Positions 37,363-45,464 of a DNA stretch of 64,000 nucleotides are shown here, one piece after another; position 1 is the first letter of the stretch, and each line of letters begins with the position of its first letter. The position numbers and the translations under genes were made by a program. The notes beneath the pieces were generated by a model. The model was not told the origin of the DNA and searched no databases. It saw nothing but the letters and a program-made list of their open reading frames with translations. This stretch comes from Blastochloris tepida (GTDB lineage: Bacteria > Pseudomonadota > Alphaproteobacteria > Rhizobiales > Xanthobacteraceae): the NCBI RefSeq assembly GCF_003966715.1, contig NZ_AP018907.1:3274001-3338000 (forward strand), given 5' to 3'.

Positions 37363-38301
37363 TTAGCCCAAAAATTTCTGCATCGCATCGTTAATTTCAT
37401 AAAGCTCGCCCATTAGCGACATTGGCAATTGAACGCTCGAAGAAAGTTTTACGATAACACAAATCTTAAGAGGCATAAAAGTATTTAATCCAGTTTCCGG
37501 GTGCTTGGCAACGACAGGAATAAACGCTAAACACAGCACAGCGCCGACCGCTTTCTTTTTTATAAAAATATTGTCAATTGCTGATTGGCCATTCTCGCAA
37601 ACAACCTGAGTCACCATCGCTCTTACTGCGCCGGCTACATACGCAACGCCGCATTCCCAACGATCAAATAAATAGCCTTCCGGAAACAACGAACTAATTT
37701 GAAATCTTGGAGTGAGATGCAAGGCGACAATACCAGTTCCGGCGCTGGAGGCCTCTATCTGCTCTACACCTCGCTGGATATGATCCAAAATACTTTGTGT
37801 GTATTTTGAACGAATTGTCTTAAATGCGTACGCATGAACAGCGTCGCCCTTCGAGTCTAATGTGATTACATCTGGATTCACGCCAGTTGAATGAACAGGG
37901 TGGTCCAGGCTAACATTGATGCCCTTACCAAGGCAGAGGCTCGCCCAATAAACCTCAATTAGTTTATTATAAACGTCCGATGAAGCTGGGGGGTCACTTG
38001 TCAGGTAGACAGCTCCACTAGATAACATTCTCAGATGTGGAAGTATATTACTAAATTCTGGCATGTCCTTAATTGTCAATATCTTTGAAGCAAAATCGTG
38101 AACCGCAACCGCGGCAGAAAATAAATTATAATTGTCAGTCTGACGCAAACCTTCTCCGTCTTTGGTTTGCTTTAAAATTTGCCAAAGCGGCAGCATGTCG
38201 GCATTTGATTGTTTGTGCCGAGGAATGCTTATTCCATTCTCAGTCAAAAACTCCTCAAAGCGGTCTACTATATCTGCAGCAAATTCGATGGCAACATCCA
38301 T
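37363..38301 (-). CDS. AT-rich orphan protein, possible nuclease-like fold
   Basis: A 312-aa protein not recognised as a known family. Near residues 145-190, NPDVITLDSKGDAVHAYAFKTIRSKYTQSILDHIQRGVEQIEAS has the layout of a PD-(D/E)xK nuclease core: an Asp, then a strand ending in x-x-Lys, then a helix with Gln. The usual acidic residue before Lys is not clear (AFK). GAGGGG lies upstream of the ATG at 38301. The base composition is much lower in GC than its neighbours, a sign of separate acquisition. It stands alone between the excisionase pair and the AAA+ operon, a common site for cargo or defence genes. Confidence 0.6.
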   Translation of the reverse strand: MDVAIEFAADIVDRFEEFLTENGISIPRHKQSNADMLPLWQILKQTKDGEGLRQTDNYNLFSAAVAVHDFASKILTIKDMPEFSNILPHLRMLSSGAVYLTSDPPASSDVYNKLIEVYWASLCLGKGINVSLDHPVHSTGVNPDVITLDSKGDAVHAYAFKTIRSKYTQSILDHIQRGVEQIEASSAGTGIVALHLTPRFQISSLFPEGYLFDRWECGVAYVAGAVRAMVTQVVCENGQSAIDNIFIKKKAVGAVLCLAFIPVVAKHPETGLNTFMPLKICVIVKLSSSVQLPMSLMGELYEINDAMQKFLG

Positions 38302-38650
38302 CTTGCACCCCTCATGAATCCCCTCATTTTTGACTCATGAAAACCACATGAACTTCTAAAACTACCCGCGGAGGAATTGAATCGTGACTCGCCCCTTTGT
38401 CCCACCATACCGCCGCGCCGAAAAATGGCTGTGTGCGGAGGTGACGGCCAACGGCAATCGAGCAGCAATTCAAGTCTGGTAATGTCAAGTCATTGAAATA
38501 TCATCATAAAAAATGAGGGGATTGCTGAGCTTGCACCCAATTGATTTAATTGCGGTCAGCGTCGCTCAGTTTGTTAAAAATAGCATGGGGGTCGATAAAC
38601 TCAAAATTTGTTTTTCCATTGGAAATAGGCGTCTTGTCAACAAAACCTCA
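38302..38650. other. AT-rich spacer with no recognised feature
   Basis: About 350 bases after the leftward AAA+ operon and before the AT-rich orphan start. Small open frames on both strands have no family signature. The promoter of the orphan gene should be at 38300-38400 but is not evident. Confidence 0.45.
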
Positions 38651-39013
38651 CTACTCGGCGTTCGTTGCAGCTGCGCCCATCTTCGTTTTTATGCATTGGC
38701 AATGTCTCTCTTCCGATAGAAGCTTGCTCCGATGGCCTGCGGGTCGCATTCCGGTTTTAACAAGGCCCCGGATGACTCTGGTGGTGCTGCCGAAGATGCC
38801 TTCAGTAGCCTGAAGCGTCTCCCCGCCCGTGTCGGAAAAACTCACGTGGCGGCGAACCTCGGCGAGGTCTCTATCAGGGTCGCCGAATGGCCCAGTGTAC
38901 CGTTTGACACGTTCCAGGTTTCCTTCGAGCAAGGCATCCTTCGGGCCGTCGGCCCGAGCGGGCGGCGCCGTCTGACCCGGACGGCGCCGCCCTTCCGATG
39001 AAGCGGTCATCAT
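38651..39013 (-). CDS. Small hypothetical protein at end of the AAA+ operon
   Basis: A 120-aa open frame starting 17 bases after the AAA+ protease stop, same strand. The N-terminal 60 residues (PKDALLEGNLERVKRYTGPFGDPDRDLAEVRRHVSF) look protein-like; the C-terminal half is basic and less convincing. No family recognised. It may be real or a chance frame. Confidence 0.3.
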   Translation of the reverse strand: MMTASSEGRRRPGQTAPPARADGPKDALLEGNLERVKRYTGPFGDPDRDLAEVRRHVSFSDTGGETLQATEGIFGSTTRVIRGLVKTGMRPAGHRSKLLSEERHCQCIKTKMGAAATNAE

Positions 39014-39030
39014 CTTAACGCCCTCGAATC

Positions 39031-41040
39031 CTACGGGCGCTTTCCCCGCCTGATCCGCCTGCCGCCTCCGTGGACGAGCCTCGCGATCTCGTCCGCGCCC
39101 AGCACCCGATGCCGGACCAGCGCGTCGGCCAGCGCCTCGATCGTCGCGCGGTGGGCCCGCACCAGCGCCTCGGCAGCCTCCTGGAGCCGCTGGAGGTCCG
39201 CCTCGACGGCGCGGAGCAGCGCCGGGTCCAGGACGGCGGCGCCGGCGGCCTCGATGTCGGACCGATAGGCAAGTGTGTCGCCCAGCCCGAACGTGCCGTG
39301 CAACCGGACGAGCGCGTCCGTCGCCCGGCCCAGGTCGGACTCCGCGGCGCCGCCGGCGCCGGCCGACGGGCAGCCGAGCAGCACGATCTCGGCGGCGCGC
39401 CCGGCGAGCAGCCCGACGACGTCCGCCTCGATGTCGGCGCGCCGCAGCACCGACATCGGCCGCCGCTCGATGGCGACGCTGCCGACGGCGAAGCCGAAGC
39501 TGACGAGCGAGATCGACCGGACCGTCCCCAGGCCAAGGCGAACGGCGGCGACGGCATGGCCCGCCTCGTGGATCGCCGCCCGCCGGATGTCCGCCGGCGA
39601 CCGGGGATCAGAAGGACTCACCTCGGATTCGATATCGGCGAAGGTGGGCGCGCGCCCTTCGCGCCGGGCTCGGCGGCGGGCCGCCCGGACCCAGCCCATG
39701 GCGTCGGCCGGCGTGGCGCCGCGGGCGGCCTGGGCGAGGCGCAGCACCGCATCGTCGGGCGCCGCGATGTCGGCGCCCATGTGGTGGCGCAGCACCCAGG
39801 CCAAGCCCTCGGGCTCGGGCGCCGGGATTTCGATGGCGCGCTCCAGACGTCCGGGGCGCATCAACGCGGGCTCGATATCCTGGATGCGGTTCGTGGCGGC
39901 GACGACGACGAGTCCTTCGCGGCCGCCCACCGCGCCGTCGATCTGGGTGAGGAAGTCGGTGATCACCGGCGTCCACCAATCCCGTCCGCGGTCGGACATC
40001 CTGTCCCTGCTCGGCAGGGCATCCAGCTCGTCCAGGAACAGGATGCACGGGGCGGCCGCGTGCGCCCGGTCGAACACCGCGCGGGCGGCCCGGATCACCG
40101 CGCCCAGGTCGCCGGACGACACGGCGAACAGTTCGCCGACCGAACTGGCGACCAACGGGACTCCGCAGGTCCGGGCAAGGATTCGCGCGAACATGGTCTT
40201 GCCGGTGCCGGGCGGGCCGTAAAGCACGGCTCCCCGGTCGACCGCGGAGAACGGGATCCGTCCGGCGCGCCAGTCGGCCAGATCCCGGGCGAGATCGAGC
40301 CCCCACGCGCGCGCGGGGCCGTAGACGACGGCGTCCGCCAGCGCCGGCAGGGACTGGGACTCGGCCAGGGGCTCGCCCAGGCGGCGGAGCCGCGCCATCG
40401 CCCGCAGGGGCGTCTCGCCCATGCGCAGGCAGGACAGGATGTCGTGGAAGCTCAGCCCGGCGATGAGGTCGTCCGGCACGGCCCGCGGCAGGCGGCCGCG
40501 CAGGCAGCGGCGCATGGCGTCGCGCACCACGCGCCCATCGACCCGCAGCCGGATGCGGATGTCCACCACGGCGGCCAGGATCGGCGGCACGTCCTGGGCC
40601 GACACCGCCACGACGAACGCCGGCCCCAGCGTGAGCGCCTCGGCGATCTCCTCCGTCTGGTCGGACGGCACCTTCCGTCCGCTTCGGTTGCGGCTGGCGT
40701 CGTGGGCGAGCGCCGGCAACAACGCGCCGACCGCCTCGCGCACTGGCGGCACCCAGTCGCCGCCGGGCACCTCGACGATGATGGCGAGCGGGCCGCCCCG
40801 CCGGAGGCGGCGGCGAAGTCGTCCGTCGGCCGCGGCGTGAAGGGCGGCCGTGGCGAGCGCGACCTTCGGGTGCACGAGATGCCTGGACCGCGCCGGCTTG
40901 GCGGCTGGGGCTCCCGCCGCGCCCCGGGACGCCTGCTCAGCGGCGCCGGATGTCTCGTCATCGCCGATGAGCGCATCCAGGCCCAGTCCGGCGGCGTCCC
41001 CGGCGGCGTGCCGCAATCTGTGCAACGAGGTCTTGCTCAT
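39031..41040 (-). CDS. Soluble FtsH-like AAA+ metalloprotease
   Basis: A 669-aa protein. An N-terminal region of about 240 residues of unknown fold precedes an AAA+ domain: VLYGPPGTGKTMFARILA near residue 262, CILFLDELDALPSR and the NRIQDIEPALMRPGRLERAIEI second-region-of-homology segment with two Arg fingers. It is followed by an M41 peptidase domain: AAIHEAGHAVAAVRLG with the zinc His-Glu-x-x-His, and AESDLGRATDALVRL at the place of the third ligand. Unlike housekeeping FtsH no transmembrane helices are visible. The ATG at 41040 overlaps the stop of the upstream gene (ATGA). Role unknown; possibly targeted proteolysis for the island. Confidence 0.85.
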   Translation of the reverse strand: MSKTSLHRLRHAAGDAAGLGLDALIGDDETSGAAEQASRGAAGAPAAKPARSRHLVHPKVALATAALHAAADGRLRRRLRRGGPLAIIVEVPGGDWVPPVREAVGALLPALAHDASRNRSGRKVPSDQTEEIAEALTLGPAFVVAVSAQDVPPILAAVVDIRIRLRVDGRVVRDAMRRCLRGRLPRAVPDDLIAGLSFHDILSCLRMGETPLRAMARLRRLGEPLAESQSLPALADAVVYGPARAWGLDLARDLADWRAGRIPFSAVDRGAVLYGPPGTGKTMFARILARTCGVPLVASSVGELFAVSSGDLGAVIRAARAVFDRAHAAAPCILFLDELDALPSRDRMSDRGRDWWTPVITDFLTQIDGAVGGREGLVVVAATNRIQDIEPALMRPGRLERAIEIPAPEPEGLAWVLRHHMGADIAAPDDAVLRLAQAARGATPADAMGWVRAARRRARREGRAPTFADIESEVSPSDPRSPADIRRAAIHEAGHAVAAVRLGLGTVRSISLVSFGFAVGSVAIERRPMSVLRRADIEADVVGLLAGRAAEIVLLGCPSAGAGGAAESDLGRATDALVRLHGTFGLGDTLAYRSDIEAAGAAVLDPALLRAVEADLQRLQEAAEALVRAHRATIEALADALVRHRVLGADEIARLVHGGGRRIRRGKRP

Positions 41041-41624
41041 CGTGCGTCCTCCCGCGACGGGATTCGGCGGACCCGGGTCTCGGGGCCGAGCGGCCCGTCG
41101 TCGAGGTCGATCGCCAGCAGATCGGCGCAGGCCAGCGCCAGCACCGCCGACACCGGGCCGCGAACGAGGCCCGTCGCCTGCGCCGCCTCGTGCAGCGTCA
41201 AGGTTCCGGCTTCGGCGAGCGCGGCCAGAACCTGGACGCGGGCGTCCACCGGCACGCGGACGGCGCGGGCGTCCCACACCAGGACGGCGTTGCTCCACCG
41301 CGGCTGGCGCCGGATGTCCGGGGCGGGGAAGGACAGCGTCGGCAGATTCAAGGATTCGATCGCCAACAGCGCGAGGCCAGCGGCATCCAGGTCGCGCGGA
41401 TGCGCTTCGGGCACATCCAGCACGAACCGGCCGTCGGTGCGGCCCAGGACGATGACGTCCACCGGCGCCGGGGTTCCGGCGATCTCGACCGGCGCGGCCT
41501 CGATGGCGCGAACATCGGGGTCGAGCGCGGCCAGGATCAGGGCGTCATGGACCAGGCGGTGGCGGACCCGCAGCGGCTCCGCGGACTTGGGACTCATCAG
41601 GAAACGGGACACGATACACTCCAT
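41037..41624 (-). CDS. Hypothetical protein, weakly TnsA-like
   Basis: A 195-aa protein overlapping the AAA+ protease gene by 4 bases. The order RVRHRLVHDALILAALDPDVRAIEAAPVEI, then PVDVIVLGRTDGRFVLDVPEA, resembles the N-terminal PD-(D/E)xK region of TnsA-type transposon endonucleases, but the last acidic-x-Lys pair is DVP, so it is probably not an active nuclease. The C-terminal part (VQVLAALAEAGTLTLHEAAQATGL) looks like a winged helix. ATG at 41597 is an alternative start. The similarity is inferred by eye only. Confidence 0.55.
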   Translation of the reverse strand: MECIVSRFLMSPKSAEPLRVRHRLVHDALILAALDPDVRAIEAAPVEIAGTPAPVDVIVLGRTDGRFVLDVPEAHPRDLDAAGLALLAIESLNLPTLSFPAPDIRRQPRWSNAVLVWDARAVRVPVDARVQVLAALAEAGTLTLHEAAQATGLVRGPVSAVLALACADLLAIDLDDGPLGPETRVRRIPSREDAR

Positions 41625-41753
41625 CGATCATGGCGCCGCGCGGGCCGATGCCCGCGGGCGCGAACCGGCGGTCGCGGCGCAAGGAGGCGCGCCACGACGA
41701 GGCTCGAAGGTTCTGGGCTCGAAGGAGCCGGACCCGAACGACGGGCCGAAGGG

Positions 41754-42266
41754 TCAGCGATCAGGCGGCGCCTCGACCTCGACGAAGGCGTCGGTGTTGC
41801 GGTCGTAGCGGACCCAGCGCGGGGGACCGTCCAGACGCCAGACCTGCAGGAGGCCTTCGTAGCCGGGGCGTATCGGCACCTTCCGGCCCTTGCCGTGGCG
41901 GTCGCAGGCGGTGCGGTACCAGCCGTCGTCATTCCACAGCCCGCCGGGGGCGCCGCAGGCCTCGCAGGTGACCGCCGAGCGGGCCTCGGCCAGATCGACG
42001 GCCTCGCCGATGGCGTCCCGGACGGCGTCTGGCACTTCGCCGGACCAATAGAGGCGCAGGGTGCCGAACTTCTCCTTGATCTGGTCGATCTTGATGGCCG
42101 AAGCCGATCCTCCTGCGGCCGCCGCAATGCGGGCGACCGCGCGCTCGACCAGGTCGCGCCAGCCGTCGCCGACCGCCGGCAGACCCGGACGGTGGACCCG
42201 TCCGTCGAACACGATCTCGAACAGGTCCGGATGCCGCTCGACGAGTTGGTCTCTCCAGTCAGGCAT
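41754..42266 (-). CDS. Hypothetical island protein with zinc-ribbon-like motif
   Basis: A 170-aa protein. IKIDQIKEKFGTLRLYWSG and AVTCEACGAPGGLWNDDGWYRTACDRHG are recognisable blocks of a family common in alphaproteobacterial phages and islands; the Cys-x-x-Cys and Cys-x-x-His pairs could bind zinc. Function unknown. Its start overlaps the upstream gene by 8 bases. Confidence 0.75.
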   Translation of the reverse strand: MPDWRDQLVERHPDLFEIVFDGRVHRPGLPAVGDGWRDLVERAVARIAAAAGGSASAIKIDQIKEKFGTLRLYWSGEVPDAVRDAIGEAVDLAEARSAVTCEACGAPGGLWNDDGWYRTACDRHGKGRKVPIRPGYEGLLQVWRLDGPPRWVRYDRNTDAFVEVEAPPDR

Positions 42267-42576
42267 GGCCGGCCTCCATCGGCAGCGCAGGATCGCCCAG
42301 GCGATAGAACCGCGAAAAGGTGCGGGCCCACGTGCCGTCCCGCGACAGGATGTGGACGGCCGATGTCCGGATGAAGGAGCGCGAGCCCAGGCGCGGATGA
42401 CCGAACACCGCGCCGGACAGGCAGGCCGTCAGCGACGGCTCGATCGTCCAGCCGCTCAGGAGCGGCGCGGTCTCGAGTTCGGCGGCGGTCGGGGCCTCGC
42501 CGCGCTGGATGCGCTCGATGTCGTCGGCGAGGCGGCGGAGGGTGGCGATCTCCAAGGCGCTGTCGAGGGGGCTCAT
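42259..42576 (-). CDS. Hypothetical island protein (DUF6634-like)
   Basis: A 105-aa protein: ATLRRLADDIERIQRGEAPT, APLLSGWTI and ARTFSRFYRLGDP form a layout seen in DUF6634-type proteins of integrative elements; this assignment is by memory. ATG at 42576 with GGGAG upstream is preferred to the open frame reaching 42693. First gene of the leftward operon that runs to the AAA+ protease; divergent from the RHH gene, with a shared promoter region at 42577-42795. Confidence 0.6.
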   Translation of the reverse strand: MSPLDSALEIATLRRLADDIERIQRGEAPTAAELETAPLLSGWTIEPSLTACLSGAVFGHPRLGSRSFIRTSAVHILSRDGTWARTFSRFYRLGDPALPMEAGHA

Positions 42577-42795
42577 GACGGTCTCCCGTCGCGGCCGGCA
42601 GAGGGGCGGCCGCGCGTCCCGGCGCCTCCCGTGAGGCGCGGTGAGAACATAAACGGAACGTCCGCCGGGAGTCAATGGCATAATAGCATGCACTTTTTGG
42701 ATTGATGCATCACAGTTTGTATGCCATCATGCGGGCGTTTAACCCGATGACCTGATCGTCCGGACGCGCATCCAGCGCGCCGGCGGGAGATGCGG

Positions 42796-43008
42796 ATGAC
42801 CGAAAAGGCAAAGAGCGGCGCGCCGAAGAAGGACGAAAAGGCCCCGACGCGGGCGGAGCCGCGGGTACCGGGCAAGCGCCAGTTCCTGGCCTACCTCGAC
42901 CCGGCCACCGTCAAGGCGGTGAAGATCGCCGCCATAGAGCGGGAGACCTCGGCCTCGGCGATCGCCGAGATCGCGCTCAGAGAGTGGCTGGAGCGGAATG
43001 TGAAATAG
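42796..43008 (+). CDS. Ribbon-helix-helix DNA-binding protein
   Basis: About 70 aa. After a basic disordered start (EKAKSGAPKKDEKAPTRA), KRQFLAYLDPATVKAVKIAAIERETSASAIAEIALREWL has the strand-helix-helix layout of CopG/ParD-like repressors. ATG at 42796 has GGGAG at a good distance; ATG at 42790 is too close. It stands between the divergent leftward operon and the ssp operon, so it may regulate either. Confidence 0.78.
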   Translation: MTEKAKSGAPKKDEKAPTRAEPRVPGKRQFLAYLDPATVKAVKIAAIERETSASAIAEIALREWLERNVK

Positions 43009-43344
43009 GAGGGCGCGACTTCGGGCGGGGCGGACCTTCGAGGGCAACGAAACGGATCAGCCAATCGCCGCGGACTTATCCACAGTTGCGATGACCTTAC
43101 CGGAGCTGGAATGGGACGTCCCGGGGTAGCATCCGCAGTGTCGAGACTGGGGGTTGTCGGAATTGAAGCCCCCTCACAACGCGAGGTCGATGAGGGCAAT
43201 CTCTAATTTAACAATCTGATAGTTCTGCAGCTCTTAGAATTTCACGCCAAGATGACGTGTACGTTAACGCCGCAGTCGGAGCGGGGGCGATCAGGTCCGA
43301 TTGTCTTCAGCCGGAATTCGCCACGGAATCAGAAGGATGATGCA
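43009..43344. other. Upstream region of the ssp operon
   Basis: 336 bases without a gene that must hold the promoter for the eight-gene operon. A short inverted pair GGGGGTTGTCGGAATTGAAG / CCCCCTCACAACG is visible near 43148-43182. No unambiguous -35/-10 pair could be picked. SspA has the ribosome binding site AGAAGGA at 43331-43337. Confidence 0.5.
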
Positions 43345-44538
43345 ATGACCGCCGCTGCGCAGTTCATCGATTCGCCTGTGCTGCCGGCGCCCATCTACCT
43401 TGATCACAACGCGACAACCCGGCCCCTGCCGGAGGTTATGGATGTCGTCGCGCGAACCATGGCCGAGACCTGGGCGAATCCATCCAGCGCCCACTGGCTT
43501 GGCGGGAAGGCGCGGGCAGTCCTGGAGAGGGCGCGCGACGATATCTGTGATCTTGTCAGCGGCGCGATGTCAGAGGGCGTCGTCTTCACATCGGGCGGCA
43601 CCGAGGCGAACAACATCATCCTCGGCGGAGGCGACCCCACCCCTGCATGGCGATGCGTGATCACATCCCGAGTCGAACACGCTTCCGTCTTGCGACCCGC
43701 TGAGGCGCTGGCGCGTCGTGGCTGCAAGCTCATGGTCGTCGATGTTTCTGGCGACGGAATTATTGACCCAGAGGCGCTCCGGCGTGCTGCAGCGGCTGCC
43801 CCCCTGGGGCCATTAGTGGTTAGCGTGCAATGGGCGAACAGCGAGACCGGTGTAGTGCAGCCGGTGGCGGACTTGGTGGCCGCCGTCCGAACGGCCCGTC
43901 CCGACGCTCTGTTCCACAGCGACACCGCTCAGGCGGTCGGTCGCCTCCGGATGGATCTTTCCGCGGTTGGGTTGGACGCGGTCTCTTTCTCCGGCCACAA
44001 GTTGCACGCTCCGCACGGCACCGGAGCGCTCATCCTAGTCAGTCCCGATGAAAACCGTGTCGGTCCGCTCATGCACGGCGGCGGCCAGGAACGCGGGTTG
44101 CGTTCCGGCACGCATAATGTTCCTGGGATTGCCGGTCTTGGTCTCGCCGCTGCGACCAGGGCACGTTCACTCGATAAGGCCATCGCGTGCATGAGCGCGA
44201 CGCGAGATGCCTTCGAGAACGAACTGGCGGCAATGTACAATGGTATCATTGTTAACGGCGTTACTGCGCACCGCCTTCCGAATACATCAAACATCCAATT
44301 CCCTGGATGTGATGGAATGGAGATCGTGGCCCGCCTCGACGCGCTAGGCGTCGCCTGCTCATTGGGTTCCGCCTGTTCAAGCGGCAAGCCAGAACCGTCC
44401 CACGTACTTCGCGCAATGGGATTGTCGGCGGCGGATGCTTTCTCCAGTGTCAGGTTTTCCTTTTCCGCTTACGACACCATTGACGAGGCGCGGCGCGCGG
44501 CGCGCGCCGTGGCCTGCTCGTTGAGGGGGCGCGCATGA
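43345..44538 (+). CDS. sspA: Cysteine desulfurase SspA (IscS/DndA-like)
   Basis: A 397-aa PLP enzyme that takes sulfur from L-cysteine as a persulfide for DNA phosphorothioation. YLDHNATTRPLPEVMD is the family start, FTSGGTEANNIILGG the PLP phosphate region, FSGHKLHAPHGTGALI contains the PLP Lys near residue 217, and CSLGSACSSG the catalytic Cys near residue 342. ATG at 43345 is chosen for the AGAAGGA box 8 bases upstream. First gene of the operon; the stop overlaps the sspB start by ATGA. A housekeeping desulfurase role is unlikely in this context. Confidence 0.9.
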   Translation: MTAAAQFIDSPVLPAPIYLDHNATTRPLPEVMDVVARTMAETWANPSSAHWLGGKARAVLERARDDICDLVSGAMSEGVVFTSGGTEANNIILGGGDPTPAWRCVITSRVEHASVLRPAEALARRGCKLMVVDVSGDGIIDPEALRRAAAAAPLGPLVVSVQWANSETGVVQPVADLVAAVRTARPDALFHSDTAQAVGRLRMDLSAVGLDAVSFSGHKLHAPHGTGALILVSPDENRVGPLMHGGGQERGLRSGTHNVPGIAGLGLAAATRARSLDKAIACMSATRDAFENELAAMYNGIIVNGVTAHRLPNTSNIQFPGCDGMEIVARLDALGVACSLGSACSSGKPEPSHVLRAMGLSAADAFSSVRFSFSAYDTIDEARRAARAVACSLRGRA

Positions 44539-45464
44539 CGGCAACAACTGCGGCGAACGAGCGCCGACGCTTCGAGTACGGGCGTCATGAGACTTTCACA
44601 ATTCGGCACGGCTGGTTGGGAAAGGGGATTTCCTACATTCAGGACGACGCATCGGCCTTCGCGGATGACGAGGCGGCTATCCTCGACCTCGGTCTTGGCA
44701 GTCGTATGGTGAAGTCGTTGCGCTATTGGATGGAGGCCAGCGGTCTCGCGATGCAGGACGCTTGCGATACCGGGCGGCGCAGATCGCGGCGTCTGCGCCC
44801 CAGCCGGCTGGCGGACATCATTCGGCTGCACGATCCGCATCTCGAGTATCCGGCAACTTGGTGGTTCGTGCATCTACACCTTGCCCGGCGGCCGCGCAGT
44901 GTGTGGGGTTGGTTTTTTTCGGACTATCGGGAACGCAATTTTGACCGCGCGGCCTGCGTCGATGCCTACCGGCGCCATCTTCGCCTGCACGCCGTGAACG
45001 AGCCGTCCCTGTCGGTGGCGCAGCGTGACATAGCGTGTCTATTGGCAGCCTACGCGACGCCCGCCGCTGCCGAGCCGCAGGATCCCGAGGACGGCACTTC
45101 GTCGCCACTTCAGGATCTTGGGCTTGTGGTCAGGCATGCCGACACCGGCCGTTTCGAGAAAATTCGTCCCTTGGACGACGTGCCGGTCGAGGCCTTTCTC
45201 GCCTGCGTAGGGGCTGCCGCCGCCGATGCCGGTCAGGAATCCATGTCGGTGACCGAGATGATCGGCCGTGGAGGCGGCCCGGGCACGGTGTACGGACTGG
45301 ACGCCGAATCCATCGAAGACTTGGCGATGTGTGCCGCCCGAGACTTCGGCAACCGAGGCGTAGCCCTGGACTTGCTGGGGGCAGAGCGGAGGCTTCGCGT
45401 GCCAACGGGTGACATGGCCGATTGGCTTGAACAGCACTTCATCCGAATTGGAGACGTGGCATGA
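44535..45464 (+). CDS. sspB: SspB, DUF4007 phosphorothioation nickase
   Basis: A 309-aa DUF4007 protein. FEYGRHETFTIRHGWLGKGI and LGLGSRMVKSLRYWMEASGL are the two family hallmarks. In the Ssp system SspB is the DNA-nicking component that opens the backbone for sulfur insertion, working with SspC and SspD. ATGA overlaps with sspA and sspC show strict coupling. Family assignment is firm; the nicking role is from known Ssp systems. Confidence 0.92.
   Translation: MTATTAANERRRFEYGRHETFTIRHGWLGKGISYIQDDASAFADDEAAILDLGLGSRMVKSLRYWMEASGLAMQDACDTGRRRSRRLRPSRLADIIRLHDPHLEYPATWWFVHLHLARRPRSVWGWFFSDYRERNFDRAACVDAYRRHLRLHAVNEPSLSVAQRDIACLLAAYATPAAAEPQDPEDGTSSPLQDLGLVVRHADTGRFEKIRPLDDVPVEAFLACVGAAAADAGQESMSVTEMIGRGGGPGTVYGLDAESIEDLAMCAARDFGNRGVALDLLGAERRLRVPTGDMADWLEQHFIRIGDVA

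Noticed and set aside
39031..41040. Housekeeping ftsH
   Set aside because: No membrane helices, an unrelated N-terminal domain and an island location; the frame 5' of 41040 has no family support and overlaps the upstream gene.
43345..44538. Housekeeping iscS or sufS
   Set aside because: No Fe-S assembly genes nearby; it overlaps the DUF4007 gene and fits SspA.
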